Of a stretch of DNA of 64,000 nt, positions 51,502-61,253 are shown piece after piece (the stretch's first letter is position 1; each line of letters starts with the position of its first letter). The notes beneath the pieces were generated by a model. It was given only the letters and a program-made list of their open reading frames with translations. It did no database searches and was not told the origin of the DNA. A program made the translations under genes and the position numbers. This stretch comes from Halieaceae bacterium UBA5044 (GTDB lineage: Bacteria > Pseudomonadota > Gammaproteobacteria > Pseudomonadales > Halieaceae). Location: the NCBI GenBank assembly GCA_002416125.1, contig DIBU01000006.1, forward strand, positions 186,001-250,000, given 5' to 3'.

Positions 51502-52446
51502 GTGAGCATCGCCGATGCGACAGGCCCCGCTACTGGCGCCTATGCAACACTCGATGCGCTGATCGCGCTACGCTTTCCCGCTGCACACCTGAGCCTGTCG
51601 CGCCGCACCAGGGCGCTGGCCGCCCTGACCGGGCCCAACAAGGCCAATTTCCGCGGTCGCGGCATTGATTTCGAAGAAGTGCGCAATTACCAGGCGGGCG
51701 ATGATATCCGCACCATCGACTGGCGTGTCACCGCGCGCACGGGCAGTGCGCACACCCGGGTGTTTCGCGAGGAGCGCGAACGACCCGTACTGGTGGTCAT
51801 CGATCAGCGACAGCACCTGTTTTTCGGATCGCACTGTTGCTTCAAGTCAGTGCTGGCTGCTCACCTTGCCGGCCTGCTCGCCTGGAGCGCCCTCGGTAAC
51901 GGCGATCGGGTCGGCGGCGTCGTTTTCAATGAGGCAGCGCATCAGGAGGTGCGGCCCAGGCGCAGCCGCAAAACGGTGCTGGCCCTGCTGTCGCACATCG
52001 TCGAATTCAACGCGCAACTGCCAGACATCGGGTCGCAGCAACCGGCCCGTGGCCTGGCAACCATGCTGGAGACGTTGCGTCACATCGCCCGGCCGGGCAC
52101 CAGCGTCTACCTGATCAGCGACTTTCATGATGCGGCAGAGCCGGCCGTGCGCGAGCACCTGTTTCGCCTCGCCCAGCACACGGAAATTACCGCCATCGCC
52201 TGCAGTGACCCCCTGGAGTCCATGTTGCCGCCGCCCGGCCGCTACGCCGTGACCGATGGTTCGCGCAGAGCGGAGCTGGTCACCAGTGATCGTCAGTTGC
52301 GCGAGCGCTACTCAGCCCTCGCCGCAGACCGCGCTGCCGGCTTACAAACGGAGTTGCAGCGGTTGGGGATTCCATTGCTTGCAGCCAGCACCGACAACTC
52401 GCCTTTTCACCTGCTGCAGCGCTATTTCGGGGAACCGCGCGCATGA
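51502..52446 (+). CDS. DUF58 protein
   Basis: A 314-residue protein starting with GTG. The DUF58 signature GRGIDFEEVRNYQAGDDIRTIDW (given as GIDFEEVRNYQ and GDDIRTIDWR), then RVTARTGSAHTRVFREERERP and VLVVIDQRQHLFFGS. The C-terminal half is a VWA-like fold without the classical DxSxS. DUF58 proteins normally follow a MoxR gene and are part of its machinery. Cytoplasmic as no signal peptide is seen. The stop overlaps the DUF4381 start by four bases. Confidence 0.9.
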   Translation: MSIADATGPATGAYATLDALIALRFPAAHLSLSRRTRALAALTGPNKANFRGRGIDFEEVRNYQAGDDIRTIDWRVTARTGSAHTRVFREERERPVLVVIDQRQHLFFGSHCCFKSVLAAHLAGLLAWSALGNGDRVGGVVFNEAAHQEVRPRRSRKTVLALLSHIVEFNAQLPDIGSQQPARGLATMLETLRHIARPGTSVYLISDFHDAAEPAVREHLFRLAQHTEITAIACSDPLESMLPPPGRYAVTDGSRRAELVTSDRQLRERYSALAADRAAGLQTELQRLGIPLLAASTDNSPFHLLQRYFGEPRA

Positions 52447-52928
52447 CGCCGCAAGATCCCCTTGCCGCCCTGCAGCCGCTGCGCACGCCCGAGCCCGTCG
52501 CGCTTTGGCCACCTGCGCCGGGCTGGTGGCTTCTCGCGGCGCTGGGTTGCGCCACCCTGGCCGCGCTGGGCTGGTATGCGTGGAGACAGCACAGGCGCAA
52601 CCGCTATCGACGCCTGGCGCGGGCCGAACTGCGCACCATCGCAGAGCGGCATGCTGCCAGGCAGAATCCAACAGCCACACTGTGTGCCATCAATGCGCTG
52701 CTCAAGGGCGTCTGCCTGCAGGTGTATCCGCGGCGCACGGTCGCGGCGCTGAGCGGCGCGGCGTGGCTGGATTTCCTGAATGCGGAATTTCATGCAGTGG
52801 GCAGTGAACAGCGCTTTCCCGATGCCATCGCACAGGCCCACGCGGCCGACCCGGGATTCGTTGATGTTCCGGCCCTGCTCGCCTGCGCTGACGCCTGGTT
52901 GCGCCGACATCGGGGTGGCCGCGCATGA
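52443..52928 (+). CDS. DUF4381 membrane protein
   Basis: A 161-residue protein with one transmembrane helix (about 25-45, WWLLAALGCATLAALGWYAW) preceded by a short N-terminal segment with LQPLRTPEPVALWPPAPG. The cytoplasmic part has a conserved RARELRTIAERHAARQNPTATL-like region and a RTVAALSGAAWLDFLN end. The pattern is DUF4381, always found between DUF58 and BatA genes. Role: anchoring or assembly of the module, by inference from neighbours. Overlaps on both sides are four bases. Confidence 0.85.
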   Translation: MTPQDPLAALQPLRTPEPVALWPPAPGWWLLAALGCATLAALGWYAWRQHRRNRYRRLARAELRTIAERHAARQNPTATLCAINALLKGVCLQVYPRRTVAALSGAAWLDFLNAEFHAVGSEQRFPDAIAQAHAADPGFVDVPALLACADAWLRRHRGGRA

Positions 52929-53965
52929 TCACCTGGCTATGGCCCTGGATGGCGCTGCTGTTGCCACTGCCGTTGCTGATCCGGCGCTGGTTGCCGGCAG
53001 CGCGTAGCGAGGCGGCCGCGTTGCGCGCACCGTTTTTCGAGGACTGGCAGGCACTGGAGCAATCGCGCGGCAGTTTGGGGGGCACCACCGGCCTGCCCAC
53101 GCTGATTCTGCTCTGGCTGCTCTGGCTGTGCCTGCTCACCGCCGCTGCCCGCCCCACCTGGATTGGCGAGCCTGTACAATTGCCCGCCAGCGGTCGCGAC
53201 CTGATGCTCGCCGTGGATATTTCCGGCAGCATGCGGGTTGAAGACATGCAGGTCGGCAATAATCTGGTGCGTCGCGTGGACGCGGTGAAAGCCGTCGGCG
53301 CCGAATTCATCGAACGTCGTCGCGGCGACCGGGTCGGGCTGATTCTGTTCGGCAGCAATGCCTACGTGCAATCTCCGCTGAGTTTCGATATCGCAACGGT
53401 GGAGCGTTTTCTGCGGGAGGCCCAGATCGGTTTTGCCGGCCAGGAAACCGCCATCGGTGACGCCATCGGGCTCGCCGTCAAACGCTTGCGCGAACGCCCC
53501 GCAGAAAGCCGCGTACTGGTCCTGTTGACGGATGGGCAGGACACGGCCAGCAGTGTCGACCCCATGGACGCGGCGCGACTGGCCCAGGGCCTCGGTATCC
53601 GCGTCTACACCATCGGAATCGGTGCCGATCAGCTGGCGATTCCCGGTATCTTCGGGTCCAGCTTTGGCAGCCGTCGCGTCAACCCGTCCGCAGATCTTGA
53701 CGAGGAGAGCCTGCTGGCCATCGCCGAGATGACCGGAGGACGCTATTTCCGCGCACGAGACCCGCAGGAACTCGCCGGCATCTACCAGCTGCTCGATCAA
53801 CTGGAGCCGGTGGAAGTTGACGCCGCGACCTATCGCCCGCGGCAGGCACTGGGTCACTGGCCATTGTTATTCGCCCTGCTCATCAGTTTCGGGCTTGCCG
53901 CGCGTCACCTGTGGCGACTGCGCGGCAGTGGCCCCCTGGTCACAGGGGAGACTGCCCGTGAATGA
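52925..53965 (+). CDS. BatA-type VWA membrane protein
   Basis: A 346-residue protein. Two N-terminal hydrophobic stretches (about 3-20 and 58-78), then a VWA domain with the intact MIDAS DLMLAVDISGSMRVEDMQV (about 93) and LVLLTDGQDTASS (about 200), and a C-terminal transmembrane helix (about 305-323, WPLLFALLISFGLAARHLW). The layout is the BatA one: a VWA domain in the periplasm between membrane helices. Relatives support stress tolerance in Bacteroides and other bacteria. The stop overlaps the next start by eight bases. Confidence 0.9.
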   Translation: MITWLWPWMALLLPLPLLIRRWLPAARSEAAALRAPFFEDWQALEQSRGSLGGTTGLPTLILLWLLWLCLLTAAARPTWIGEPVQLPASGRDLMLAVDISGSMRVEDMQVGNNLVRRVDAVKAVGAEFIERRRGDRVGLILFGSNAYVQSPLSFDIATVERFLREAQIGFAGQETAIGDAIGLAVKRLRERPAESRVLVLLTDGQDTASSVDPMDAARLAQGLGIRVYTIGIGADQLAIPGIFGSSFGSRRVNPSADLDEESLLAIAEMTGGRYFRARDPQELAGIYQLLDQLEPVEVDAATYRPRQALGHWPLLFALLISFGLAARHLWRLRGSGPLVTGETARE

Positions 53966-55787
53966 CCCCGAGGTTTTCCTGCATTTCATGCGCCCTGCGT
54001 GGCTGCTCTGGGGCATTCCTGCCATTCCGCTGGCCTGGATGCTGTGGCGGCAGGGGCAGCGGGCCGGCGACTGGACGCGGGTTATCGACGCACGCCTGCT
54101 TCCTTACCTGGCACCCGATGCGGGGACCCGCGCTGGGCACCGCCGACGGATACTCTGGTGCGCCCTGCTGGGGTGGCTGCTGGCCGCAGTTGCGGCGGCA
54201 GGGCCGAGCCTGAAGCAGATTCCACAGCCGGTAGAGCAGGTCCAGGATGCACTGGTACTGGTTCTGGATTTGTCCTACTCCATGAAAGCTGCCGACCAGG
54301 CCCCCTCACGACTGGACCGGGCACGGCAGAAGCTGCTGGACCTGCTGCAGCAGCGCGACGAGGGCCAGACCGGACTGGTGGCCTACGCCGGCGATGCGCA
54401 TGTGGTAACTCCGCTAACCGACGATACCGCAACCATCGCCAACCTGTTGCCCGCGCTGAATCCCGACATGATGCCGTTGCCGGGCAGCAACACCTCCGCT
54501 GCGATTGCGCTCGCGCTGGACCTGTTGACCTCCGCAGGCACCACTGACGGGCGCCTCCTGTTGCTGACCGATGGTCTGAGCGAGGCTGAAAGCCGGCGTG
54601 TCGAGGAGCTGTTGGAAGGTGCATCCGCCCGCCTCTCCATACTCGCCTTCGGCACCCGAAGTGGTGCCCCGATGCCGCTACCCCGGGGTGGATTCGTGCG
54701 CGATGACAGCGGGGCGATCGTCATGCCCGGGCTGGATGAAGCGCAGCTTACAGCGCTGGCCGCCGCCACGGGAGGCCTTTACAGCAGACTGCGGGTTGAC
54801 GACAGTGACCTGCGCTATCTGCTCTCCCAGCCGGTCCTCAACCGCGAAACACGGCTCGCTGAAAACCGCAGTGCAGACGCCTGGGAGGACCAGGGCTACT
54901 GGCTGATTGTTGCACTCCTGCCCCTTGCCCTCGCCCTCTTCCGCCGGGGCTGGCTGCTCACGCTTGTGCCCGTGCTGTTTTTCTCCCAACCCGCCCCCGT
55001 ACATGCCGGCCTCTGGGAGGACCTCTGGCTGACGCCGGACCAGCAGGGGCAAAATGCACTCGAAGCAGATGATCCGGAACGTGCTGCCGCGCTGTTCAGA
55101 GACCCGGACTGGAAGGCCACCGCGGCCTACCAGAGTGGCGACTTTGAACGGGCCGCCGAGCTCTTTGCTGCAGAGGAAAACGCGGACAGCTGGTACAACC
55201 GCGGCAATGCATTGGCGCGCAATGGTCAGCTTGAAGCCGCCATCAACGCCTACCGGAGGTCGCTGGAGCTGGAGCCGGATAAGGACGATGCCAAGGCCAA
55301 CCTGGCGCTTCTGGAGGCGCTGCAGCGTCAACAGGAACAGGCGCAAGAGCCCGGGGAATCCGCGGAACAAGAGCCCGGGAATTCGCCGCCCGAACAAGGC
55401 GGCGGCGATGCGGCTGACCCCTCCGACAAGGGAGGGGACGCCGCAGACGATGCGCCACCGCAGGACCCCGGCAGGGAGCCAGAGGGCAAGCAGCGGGACC
55501 CGGACGGGAATGACAACGCAACGGCAGGTGCATCACCAGAGGAGGAAACCGCACCGCAGGAGGGAGAGCAGCGACCTGCAGAGAACGAGCAGCCCGCACA
55601 GCCTGGCTCCCCGCAAAACGTTCCGGTACCCGAGTTGTCCATGGAGGAAGCCGAGCGCAATCAGGCCATGGAGCAGTGGCTGCGACGGGTACCTGACGAT
55701 CCCTCCGGATTACTGCGTGAAAAGTTTCGCTACGAGAGCCGCAAACGGCAACAACAACCGGGGACAGGTAATGATGTTGAGTGGTAA
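53958..55787 (+). CDS. BatB/BatC fusion: VWA plus TPR protein
   Basis: The GTG at 53958, with GGGGAG seven bases upstream, gives 609 residues. A membrane helix (about 12-25) and a second (about 62-80) precede a VWA domain with DALVLVLDLSYSMKAADQA (about 96) and LLLLTDGLSEAE. A third helix is near 318-345. TPR repeats about 375-455 include WYNRGNALARNGQLEAAINAYRRSL (given in parts). The last 130 residues are a Pro/Glu/Gln/Asp-rich low-complexity tail ending in a conserved MEEAERNQAMEQWLRRVPDDP motif. In many bacteria BatB and BatC are separate genes; here they are one. Confidence 0.88.
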   Translation: MNDPEVFLHFMRPAWLLWGIPAIPLAWMLWRQGQRAGDWTRVIDARLLPYLAPDAGTRAGHRRRILWCALLGWLLAAVAAAGPSLKQIPQPVEQVQDALVLVLDLSYSMKAADQAPSRLDRARQKLLDLLQQRDEGQTGLVAYAGDAHVVTPLTDDTATIANLLPALNPDMMPLPGSNTSAAIALALDLLTSAGTTDGRLLLLTDGLSEAESRRVEELLEGASARLSILAFGTRSGAPMPLPRGGFVRDDSGAIVMPGLDEAQLTALAAATGGLYSRLRVDDSDLRYLLSQPVLNRETRLAENRSADAWEDQGYWLIVALLPLALALFRRGWLLTLVPVLFFSQPAPVHAGLWEDLWLTPDQQGQNALEADDPERAAALFRDPDWKATAAYQSGDFERAAELFAAEENADSWYNRGNALARNGQLEAAINAYRRSLELEPDKDDAKANLALLEALQRQQEQAQEPGESAEQEPGNSPPEQGGGDAADPSDKGGDAADDAPPQDPGREPEGKQRDPDGNDNATAGASPEEETAPQEGEQRPAENEQPAQPGSPQNVPVPELSMEEAERNQAMEQWLRRVPDDPSGLLREKFRYESRKRQQQPGTGNDVEW

Positions 55788-57465
55788 GCGCTTCTGGGTG
55801 GTCCTGGTACTCGCGCTGTGGGTGGTTCCAGTGCAGGCGGCGCTGGAAGTCGCTGTCGACCGGCAGCAGGTGGCCCTCGGCGACAGCCTCAGGCTGGTCA
55901 TTACCGCCACCGCGAACGAGGATCTCGATGCGCTGGACCTGCGCCGTTTGTTGGCGGATTTCGAGGTGCTGCAGCGCAGCAATACGACCAGCACCAGTAT
56001 CATCAACGGCCAGCGCAGCCAGACCCGGCAACTCCTCCTGGACCTGAGCCCCCGTCGCCAGGGATTGCTGGCGATCCCCGGCCTGCGCATTGGCGCCGCC
56101 ACCAGTGAGCCCATAGCTATCGAGGTGGGGCCGCCACCCGAGCCCACCGACACTGAGGAGACCGTGGTGGTCACCGCTGAGGTCGATCGTGATGCCGTGT
56201 ACGTGCAGGGGCAGCTGCTGCTCACCGTACGCATTCAGCAGGCGATAAACCTGGATTCCCGCAGCGTCAGCGAGTTGCAACTCGACAACGCCTATGTGCA
56301 GCCTCTGGAACAGAACTCCTTTCAGCGCACGATAGACGGCCGTCCCTGGCTGGTGCATGAAATACGCTATGCGATTTTCCCGGAGCAGAGTGGCACGCTG
56401 GTTATCCCCGCCCAGGTGTTTTCCGGCCGCGAGAGTGCCGGCCGACGCAGCGTGTTCGACTTTGGTGCGGGCGGGCGTCAGATCCAGCGTCGCACCGAGC
56501 CGGTGACCGTGCGCGTGCTGCCGCGCCCCAGCGGCTTCCCCGCCGACGCCACCTGGCTGCCTGCGAGTAACCTGAGCATCGAGGAATCCTGGTCAACGGC
56601 GCCGGAATCACTGCAGGTGGGCGAGTCGGCAACGCGTACCATCACCCTGCGTGGCGAGGGCCTGCAGGGTGCGCAGCTGCCTCCGGTGACATTTACCGCC
56701 CAGGAGGGCCTGCGCTATTACCCGGATCAGCCCGACGTGGTAGACAGCGAGTCCGGCAGTGGGCTGGTCGGGCAGCGCCGGGACAGCGCCGCTCTGGTAG
56801 CCAGCCGCGCAGGAGACTTCACGCTCCCTGAGCTTCGCATCCCCTGGTGGGATGTCGAGCAGGACGTACTGCGCTTCGCCGTGGTGCCCGAGCGCAGGAT
56901 TACGATCGCCGCGGCTGCGACGTCACGCGGCGCTCAGACATCGGCGCTTCCCGTCGATGCAACGTCCCCGCAGCCACTTCCCTCTACTGCATCGACGTCG
57001 GCTGCGGCACACGGCGTGGTCTGGCAGAGCCTGGCCGTCGTCTTCGCGACACTCTGGCTGGCAACGGTGTTCCTGTTCTGGCGCCGGCGGCCACTGCCCC
57101 CGGCACAGGAACAGCCAGACCCGCGCGCTGTCGGCAACGAGGCACGGGCGTTCAAGCAGTTGCAGGCAGCCTGTGCCAGCGACAGCGCGGCGTCTGCGCG
57201 CGTCGCGCTGATCGACTGGGCCCGGAGCGTACTCGGTGCTGACCGGCCCATGCGGACTACAGACATAGCGCGTCAGTTCGGAGACCCGACACTGACGCAG
57301 GCCATTGCAGATCTGGAAGAGGCGCTGTATCGACGCGGAGCCAATCCCTGGCGCGGCACGGACCTGGCCGCCGCTGTCACCGCGCTGCGGCGTCAGCAGC
57401 CCGGGGGAAAAAGCGGCAGTCACAGTGCATTCCCCCTCTACCCGGCCGCGAAACCCGCTCGCTGA
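55771..57465 (+). CDS. BatD-like protein
   Basis: A 564-residue protein, overlapping the BatB/C gene by 17 bases; ATGs at 55771 and 55774 are both possible starts. A signal peptide (about 1-22, ends VQAA) leads into a beta-rich periplasmic part with ALGDSLRLVITATANEDLDALD and YVQPLEQNSFQRTIDGRPWLVHE, typical of the BatD family. One transmembrane helix lies near 412-432 and a short cytoplasmic end follows. The stop abuts the pepN stop on the other strand as TGATCA. BatD is assumed to work with BatA-C in the envelope. Confidence 0.87.
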   Translation: MMLSGKRFWVVLVLALWVVPVQAALEVAVDRQQVALGDSLRLVITATANEDLDALDLRRLLADFEVLQRSNTTSTSIINGQRSQTRQLLLDLSPRRQGLLAIPGLRIGAATSEPIAIEVGPPPEPTDTEETVVVTAEVDRDAVYVQGQLLLTVRIQQAINLDSRSVSELQLDNAYVQPLEQNSFQRTIDGRPWLVHEIRYAIFPEQSGTLVIPAQVFSGRESAGRRSVFDFGAGGRQIQRRTEPVTVRVLPRPSGFPADATWLPASNLSIEESWSTAPESLQVGESATRTITLRGEGLQGAQLPPVTFTAQEGLRYYPDQPDVVDSESGSGLVGQRRDSAALVASRAGDFTLPELRIPWWDVEQDVLRFAVVPERRITIAAAATSRGAQTSALPVDATSPQPLPSTASTSAAAHGVVWQSLAVVFATLWLATVFLFWRRRPLPPAQEQPDPRAVGNEARAFKQLQAACASDSAASARVALIDWARSVLGADRPMRTTDIARQFGDPTLTQAIADLEEALYRRGANPWRGTDLAAAVTALRRQQPGGKSGSHSAFPLYPAAKPAR

Positions 57466-60120
57466 TCAGTCTCCGAGCGACTTCTGCAGGACCTCGAACA
57501 CATCGGGAGACAAGCCGGGTAACGCGGAGAGCTCGACCAACACGGCGCGCATCTGCTCACCGCGACTCCGGTACTTGCGCCAGCGCGTGAGCGGCTCGAG
57601 TATACGCGCCGCCAGCTGCGGATTCAGGGCATTGAGCTGCGTGACCTTGTCTGCCAGCAGGCGGTAGCCTGCGCCGTCTGCCCGGTGGAAGGCGACCGGG
57701 TTGCCATTGGCGAACCCGCCGATCAGGGCACGCACCTTGTTGGGATTGTGCAGATCGAACGCCGGGTGCGGCAGGAGCCCCTGCACGCGTTCGAGCGTGT
57801 CAGGCACGGGAACCAGGGCCTGCAGCTGCAGCCACTTATTCACCACCAGGGGTTCGTGCTCCCAGTCGCGGTAAAACTGTTGCAGAGCCGCGTCGCTGTG
57901 GTCATCGCGACCGTGGAACGCCAGGGATTGCAGGGCGGCAAGCCGATCGGTCATGTTGGTGGCCTCCCGGAACTGGGTGGCGGCCAGTGCCAGGCCCCCA
58001 GGGCCGCCCAGCGCGAGGTAATCCAGGCACAGGTTACGCAGGCGGCGCGCGCCTGTCTGCGCCGCATCGGGCGCGTAGGGCGCCGTGCTCTGCAAACGCT
58101 GGTAGCAGGCCTGCAGCGCCTCGCTGTGCGTTGTGGCAATGGCAAGACGCACCGCCTGCCGAGCGGCATGGATGGCATCGACATCTGCCCCACCCGCCTC
58201 CGCCGCGAGGTCTGCCAGATACGTTTCACCGGGCAGCGTCATCATTTCCGCGACCAGCGCCGGGTCCAGCGCAGGATCGTGCAAGAGCTGCCCGCAGGCC
58301 TCCAGATAGCCCGATTCCACGTCGATAGCGTCACCCGCCGTGTAGGCGGCCTGCGCCTGCGCGATCACCCGCAGCGCGTATTGCTGGGCCGCGTCCCAGC
58401 GCACGAAGCCATCCGCCTCGCGTTTCATGAGGGCGCGCAGATCGTCACTGGAGTAGGCATACTCCAGGCGCACCGGGGCGGAGAAGCCCCGCAGCAGCGC
58501 GGGTACAGGCGCTTCGCTGACCTGTTCGAACACAAAGGTTTGCTCGGGCTGGTTCAGCACCAGCACCCGGTGGGTTTGCACGGCTGAGGCCGGGTCGTCT
58601 GTCGCCAGACGAAGCGGCAGGTTACCCGCGCTCCCCAGCAGGCCCAGCGCGACCGGAATCACCATGGGCAACTTCACCGGTTGCCCGGGTGTGGGTGGGC
58701 AGGACTGCCGCAGGGTCAGATGAAACTGCTGTGCCACCGGGTCATAGGCACCTGCAGCGGACAGTACCGGTGTGCCGGCCTGTGAATACCAGAGCCGGAA
58801 CTGCTGCAGGTCGACGCCGGAGGCGTCTTCCATGGCTCGCACAAAATCTTCGCAGGTGACGGCCTGTCCGTCGTGACGCTGAAAATAAAGATCAGACCCG
58901 GCGCGGAAGCGCTGCGCTCCCAACAGGGTATGTATCATGCGCACGACCTCCGCTCCCTTCTCGTAGATCGTAGCGGTGTAGAAATTCGAAATCTCGATAA
59001 AGGACTCCGGTCGCACCGGATGCGCCAGTGGGCCCGCGTCCTCTGCAAACTGGGTGTTGCGCAAGTCGTTGACCTCGGCCACCCGTTTGACAGTGGGCGA
59101 TCCCATGTCTGCCGAGAACGTTGCGTCCCGGAAGACCGTAAAACCCTCTTTCAGGCTCAGCTGAAACCAGTCGCGGCAGGTTACCCGGTTCCCCGACCAG
59201 TTGTGAAAGTACTCGTGGGCAACAATTGCCTGCACTCTCTGGAATTCGCTGTCCGTGGTCACCTCCGGGCTACACAAAACACAGGAGCTGTTGAAAATGT
59301 TCAGCCCCTTGTTTTCCATCGCGCCCATATTGAAGTCGTCGACCGCCACGATATTGAAGATATCCAGATCATACTCACGCCCGTACACCGTCTCGTCCCA
59401 GCGCATGGACTCTTTCAGCGAGAGCAAAGCGTGGTCGCATTTATCGAGGTCCTTCTCCTCCACGTAAATATGCAGGGAGACTTCGCGACCGCTCGCGGTG
59501 ACAAACCGGTCATCGACACTGCGCAGATCGCCGGCCACCAGCGCAAACAGGTAGGCGGGTTTGGGAAAAGGATCGTGCCAGTGGGCCCGGTGGCGACCAT
59601 TGCCCAGGGCACGCAGGGACAGCGGGTTGCCGTTGCTCAATAACACCGGGTAGCGCGTGGCATCCGCTTCCACCGTCACATCAAACACCGCCATCACATC
59701 CGGGCGATCCAGGTACCAGGTGATCTTGCGAAACCCTTCCGCCTCACACTGCGTGCAGAACATGTTGCGCGACTTGTACAGGCCTTCGAGCGCTGTGTTG
59801 TTCTGGGGCTGGATACGACACTGCGACTGCAGCCTGAAGGTGTCAGGCACCTGCCGGATGCGCAGGCAAGCATCGTCCAACTCGTAGTCGTCCGGCGACA
59901 GTGCGCGATCGTCGATCGCGAGCGACAGCAGTTCCAGTTGCTGGCCCTGCAATTCCAGTGGTTTGCCGCCCGTGACCGCGGGGTTACGCCGTATGTGCAG
60001 GCAGGCACTGACCAGCGCGTGATCCTCATGCAGATCAAACGCGAGTTCCGTGCGCTCGATGAAAAAGGCGGGGGGCTGATAGTCACGCAGGTAGATGGCG
60101 CCAGGCTGAGCGTCGCGCAT
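57466..60120 (-). CDS. pepN: Aminopeptidase N
   Basis: The ATG at 60118-60120 has GAGGA six bases upstream, giving 884 residues. M1-family metal site: VAHEYFHNWSG (HExxH near residue 298) followed 18 residues later by the third ligand Glu (LKEGFTVFRD). The exopeptidase motif GAMEN lies upstream (about 258). It is a cytoplasmic zinc aminopeptidase that removes N-terminal residues from peptides. The length and motifs match E. coli PepN. It is last in the minus-strand tail of the string starting with yeaC, eight bases after DUF2797. Confidence 0.95.
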   Translation of the reverse strand: MRDAQPGAIYLRDYQPPAFFIERTELAFDLHEDHALVSACLHIRRNPAVTGGKPLELQGQQLELLSLAIDDRALSPDDYELDDACLRIRQVPDTFRLQSQCRIQPQNNTALEGLYKSRNMFCTQCEAEGFRKITWYLDRPDVMAVFDVTVEADATRYPVLLSNGNPLSLRALGNGRHRAHWHDPFPKPAYLFALVAGDLRSVDDRFVTASGREVSLHIYVEEKDLDKCDHALLSLKESMRWDETVYGREYDLDIFNIVAVDDFNMGAMENKGLNIFNSSCVLCSPEVTTDSEFQRVQAIVAHEYFHNWSGNRVTCRDWFQLSLKEGFTVFRDATFSADMGSPTVKRVAEVNDLRNTQFAEDAGPLAHPVRPESFIEISNFYTATIYEKGAEVVRMIHTLLGAQRFRAGSDLYFQRHDGQAVTCEDFVRAMEDASGVDLQQFRLWYSQAGTPVLSAAGAYDPVAQQFHLTLRQSCPPTPGQPVKLPMVIPVALGLLGSAGNLPLRLATDDPASAVQTHRVLVLNQPEQTFVFEQVSEAPVPALLRGFSAPVRLEYAYSSDDLRALMKREADGFVRWDAAQQYALRVIAQAQAAYTAGDAIDVESGYLEACGQLLHDPALDPALVAEMMTLPGETYLADLAAEAGGADVDAIHAARQAVRLAIATTHSEALQACYQRLQSTAPYAPDAAQTGARRLRNLCLDYLALGGPGGLALAATQFREATNMTDRLAALQSLAFHGRDDHSDAALQQFYRDWEHEPLVVNKWLQLQALVPVPDTLERVQGLLPHPAFDLHNPNKVRALIGGFANGNPVAFHRADGAGYRLLADKVTQLNALNPQLAARILEPLTRWRKYRSRGEQMRAVLVELSALPGLSPDVFEVLQKSLGD

Positions 60121-60128
60121 GCGAATCC

Positions 60129-60959
60129 TCAATGTTCCGTAAGGGCGACCTGATAGCCGCCGAATTTACGCAGGTTGATGACACCGGTATCAAACAGCAG
60201 GTACTGGCCCTTGATGCCCTGCAGCGTTCCCGAGACTTGGGGCGTCTTGTCGAAGTTGAAGGAGGACACTTTGCCGGGATAGGCCAAAACCGGGTAATCG
60301 ATCAATGTCTCCTGCGCCTCCAGGGGCGCTATCGCCTGCAGGCCATGAGCGGCCTGCAACTCGGCAATACCCGGGGCGCAGGCTGCCATCAGGCGCTGGC
60401 GCTCGGATGCCAGGTCCGCTGGATCGGCAGGGCCTTTCAGCATCGCCTGCCAATTGGTCTTGTCAGCGACGTGCCCCTTGAACAGGCTCTCGACGAGACC
60501 CGACTGGAAGCGGCTGGCCACCCGGAAAATCGGCAGCGCCTGCGTGGCTCCCTGGTCCATCCAGCGGGTGGGCACCTGACTGTGCCGCGTGATACCCACC
60601 TTGAGACCGGATGTGTTGGCGAGATAGACAATATGATCGATCATGCAGTTGGCCAGTCCCCACTCGGGTTCGCGGCAGGTGCCCTGGTCGTAGTGGCACT
60701 TTTCGGGGCTCATGATGCAACTGTCACACTGCGCAAGCCGGCGAAAACACGGATAACAGTAACCCTGGTTGAAGCTCTTGCTGGTCAGGCGGTCGCAGTG
60801 GATGCAGTGAATTTCACCGAGGTATTCCAGGGTGAGAGACTTTCCCAGCAAGCCGTTCAGGGGCAGGCGTGACTCGCCCAGTACCAGCGTGTAGGACACA
60901 GGCTGGTCCAGTTCGGTACCCATTTTACGCAGGGCGCCGCGCGCCAGCTCCTGTCCCAT
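60129..60959 (-). CDS. DUF2797 zinc-finger protein with GIY-YIG-like centre
   Basis: The ATG at 60957-60959 has AGGAGGGG upstream, giving 276 residues. Three Cys pairs in the first ~90 residues, CIHC, CYPC and CDSC, with a further C at KCHYDQGTC, form a probable zinc module. Then VYLANTSGLKVGITRHSQVP has the order Y-L ... K-V-G-I-T seen in GIY-YIG nucleases. An Arg and a QG follow (RWMDQGATQAL). Family function is unknown; the nuclease resemblance is my inference. It is separated from the yeaC stop by one base. Confidence 0.78.
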   Translation of the reverse strand: MGQELARGALRKMGTELDQPVSYTLVLGESRLPLNGLLGKSLTLEYLGEIHCIHCDRLTSKSFNQGYCYPCFRRLAQCDSCIMSPEKCHYDQGTCREPEWGLANCMIDHIVYLANTSGLKVGITRHSQVPTRWMDQGATQALPIFRVASRFQSGLVESLFKGHVADKTNWQAMLKGPADPADLASERQRLMAACAPGIAELQAAHGLQAIAPLEAQETLIDYPVLAYPGKVSSFNFDKTPQVSGTLQGIKGQYLLFDTGVINLRKFGGYQVALTEH

Positions 60960-60960
60960 G

Positions 60961-61224
60961 TCACTGCCCCTCCTGCGAATCACGCCAGCGCAGGGGCTCG
61001 GGATCATCGCAGGTATCGCCGGCTTTGCTGCCCTTGTCGATGTAGCCGATCCGCTGCTCGGGCGGCAGATGCAGCTCCCCCCAGGCAATCAGCGCCTGCA
61101 TGGCATGAGCGCGCTGCTCCGGCGTAACCGGGCGGCCGTCGGGCCAGCGCCCCAGCTCCACGGAGCGTCGCATGCTCTGGTAGATCTCCGGCGACAGCTG
61201 TTTGATGATGTCCTGATAATTCAT
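60961..61224 (-). CDS. yeaC: YeaC family protein (DUF1315)
   Basis: An 87-residue protein, MNYQDIIKQLSPEIYQSMRR then LGRWPDGRPVTPEQRAHAMQAL, the DUF1315 pattern of E. coli YeaC. It is small, soluble and of unknown role. It heads a three-gene string: yeaC, DUF2797, pepN. Confidence 0.88.
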   Translation of the reverse strand: MNYQDIIKQLSPEIYQSMRRSVELGRWPDGRPVTPEQRAHAMQALIAWGELHLPPEQRIGYIDKGSKAGDTCDDPEPLRWRDSQEGQ

Positions 61225-61253
61225 GACGGCCCTGGCTGCGGCAAAAGCCCTGA

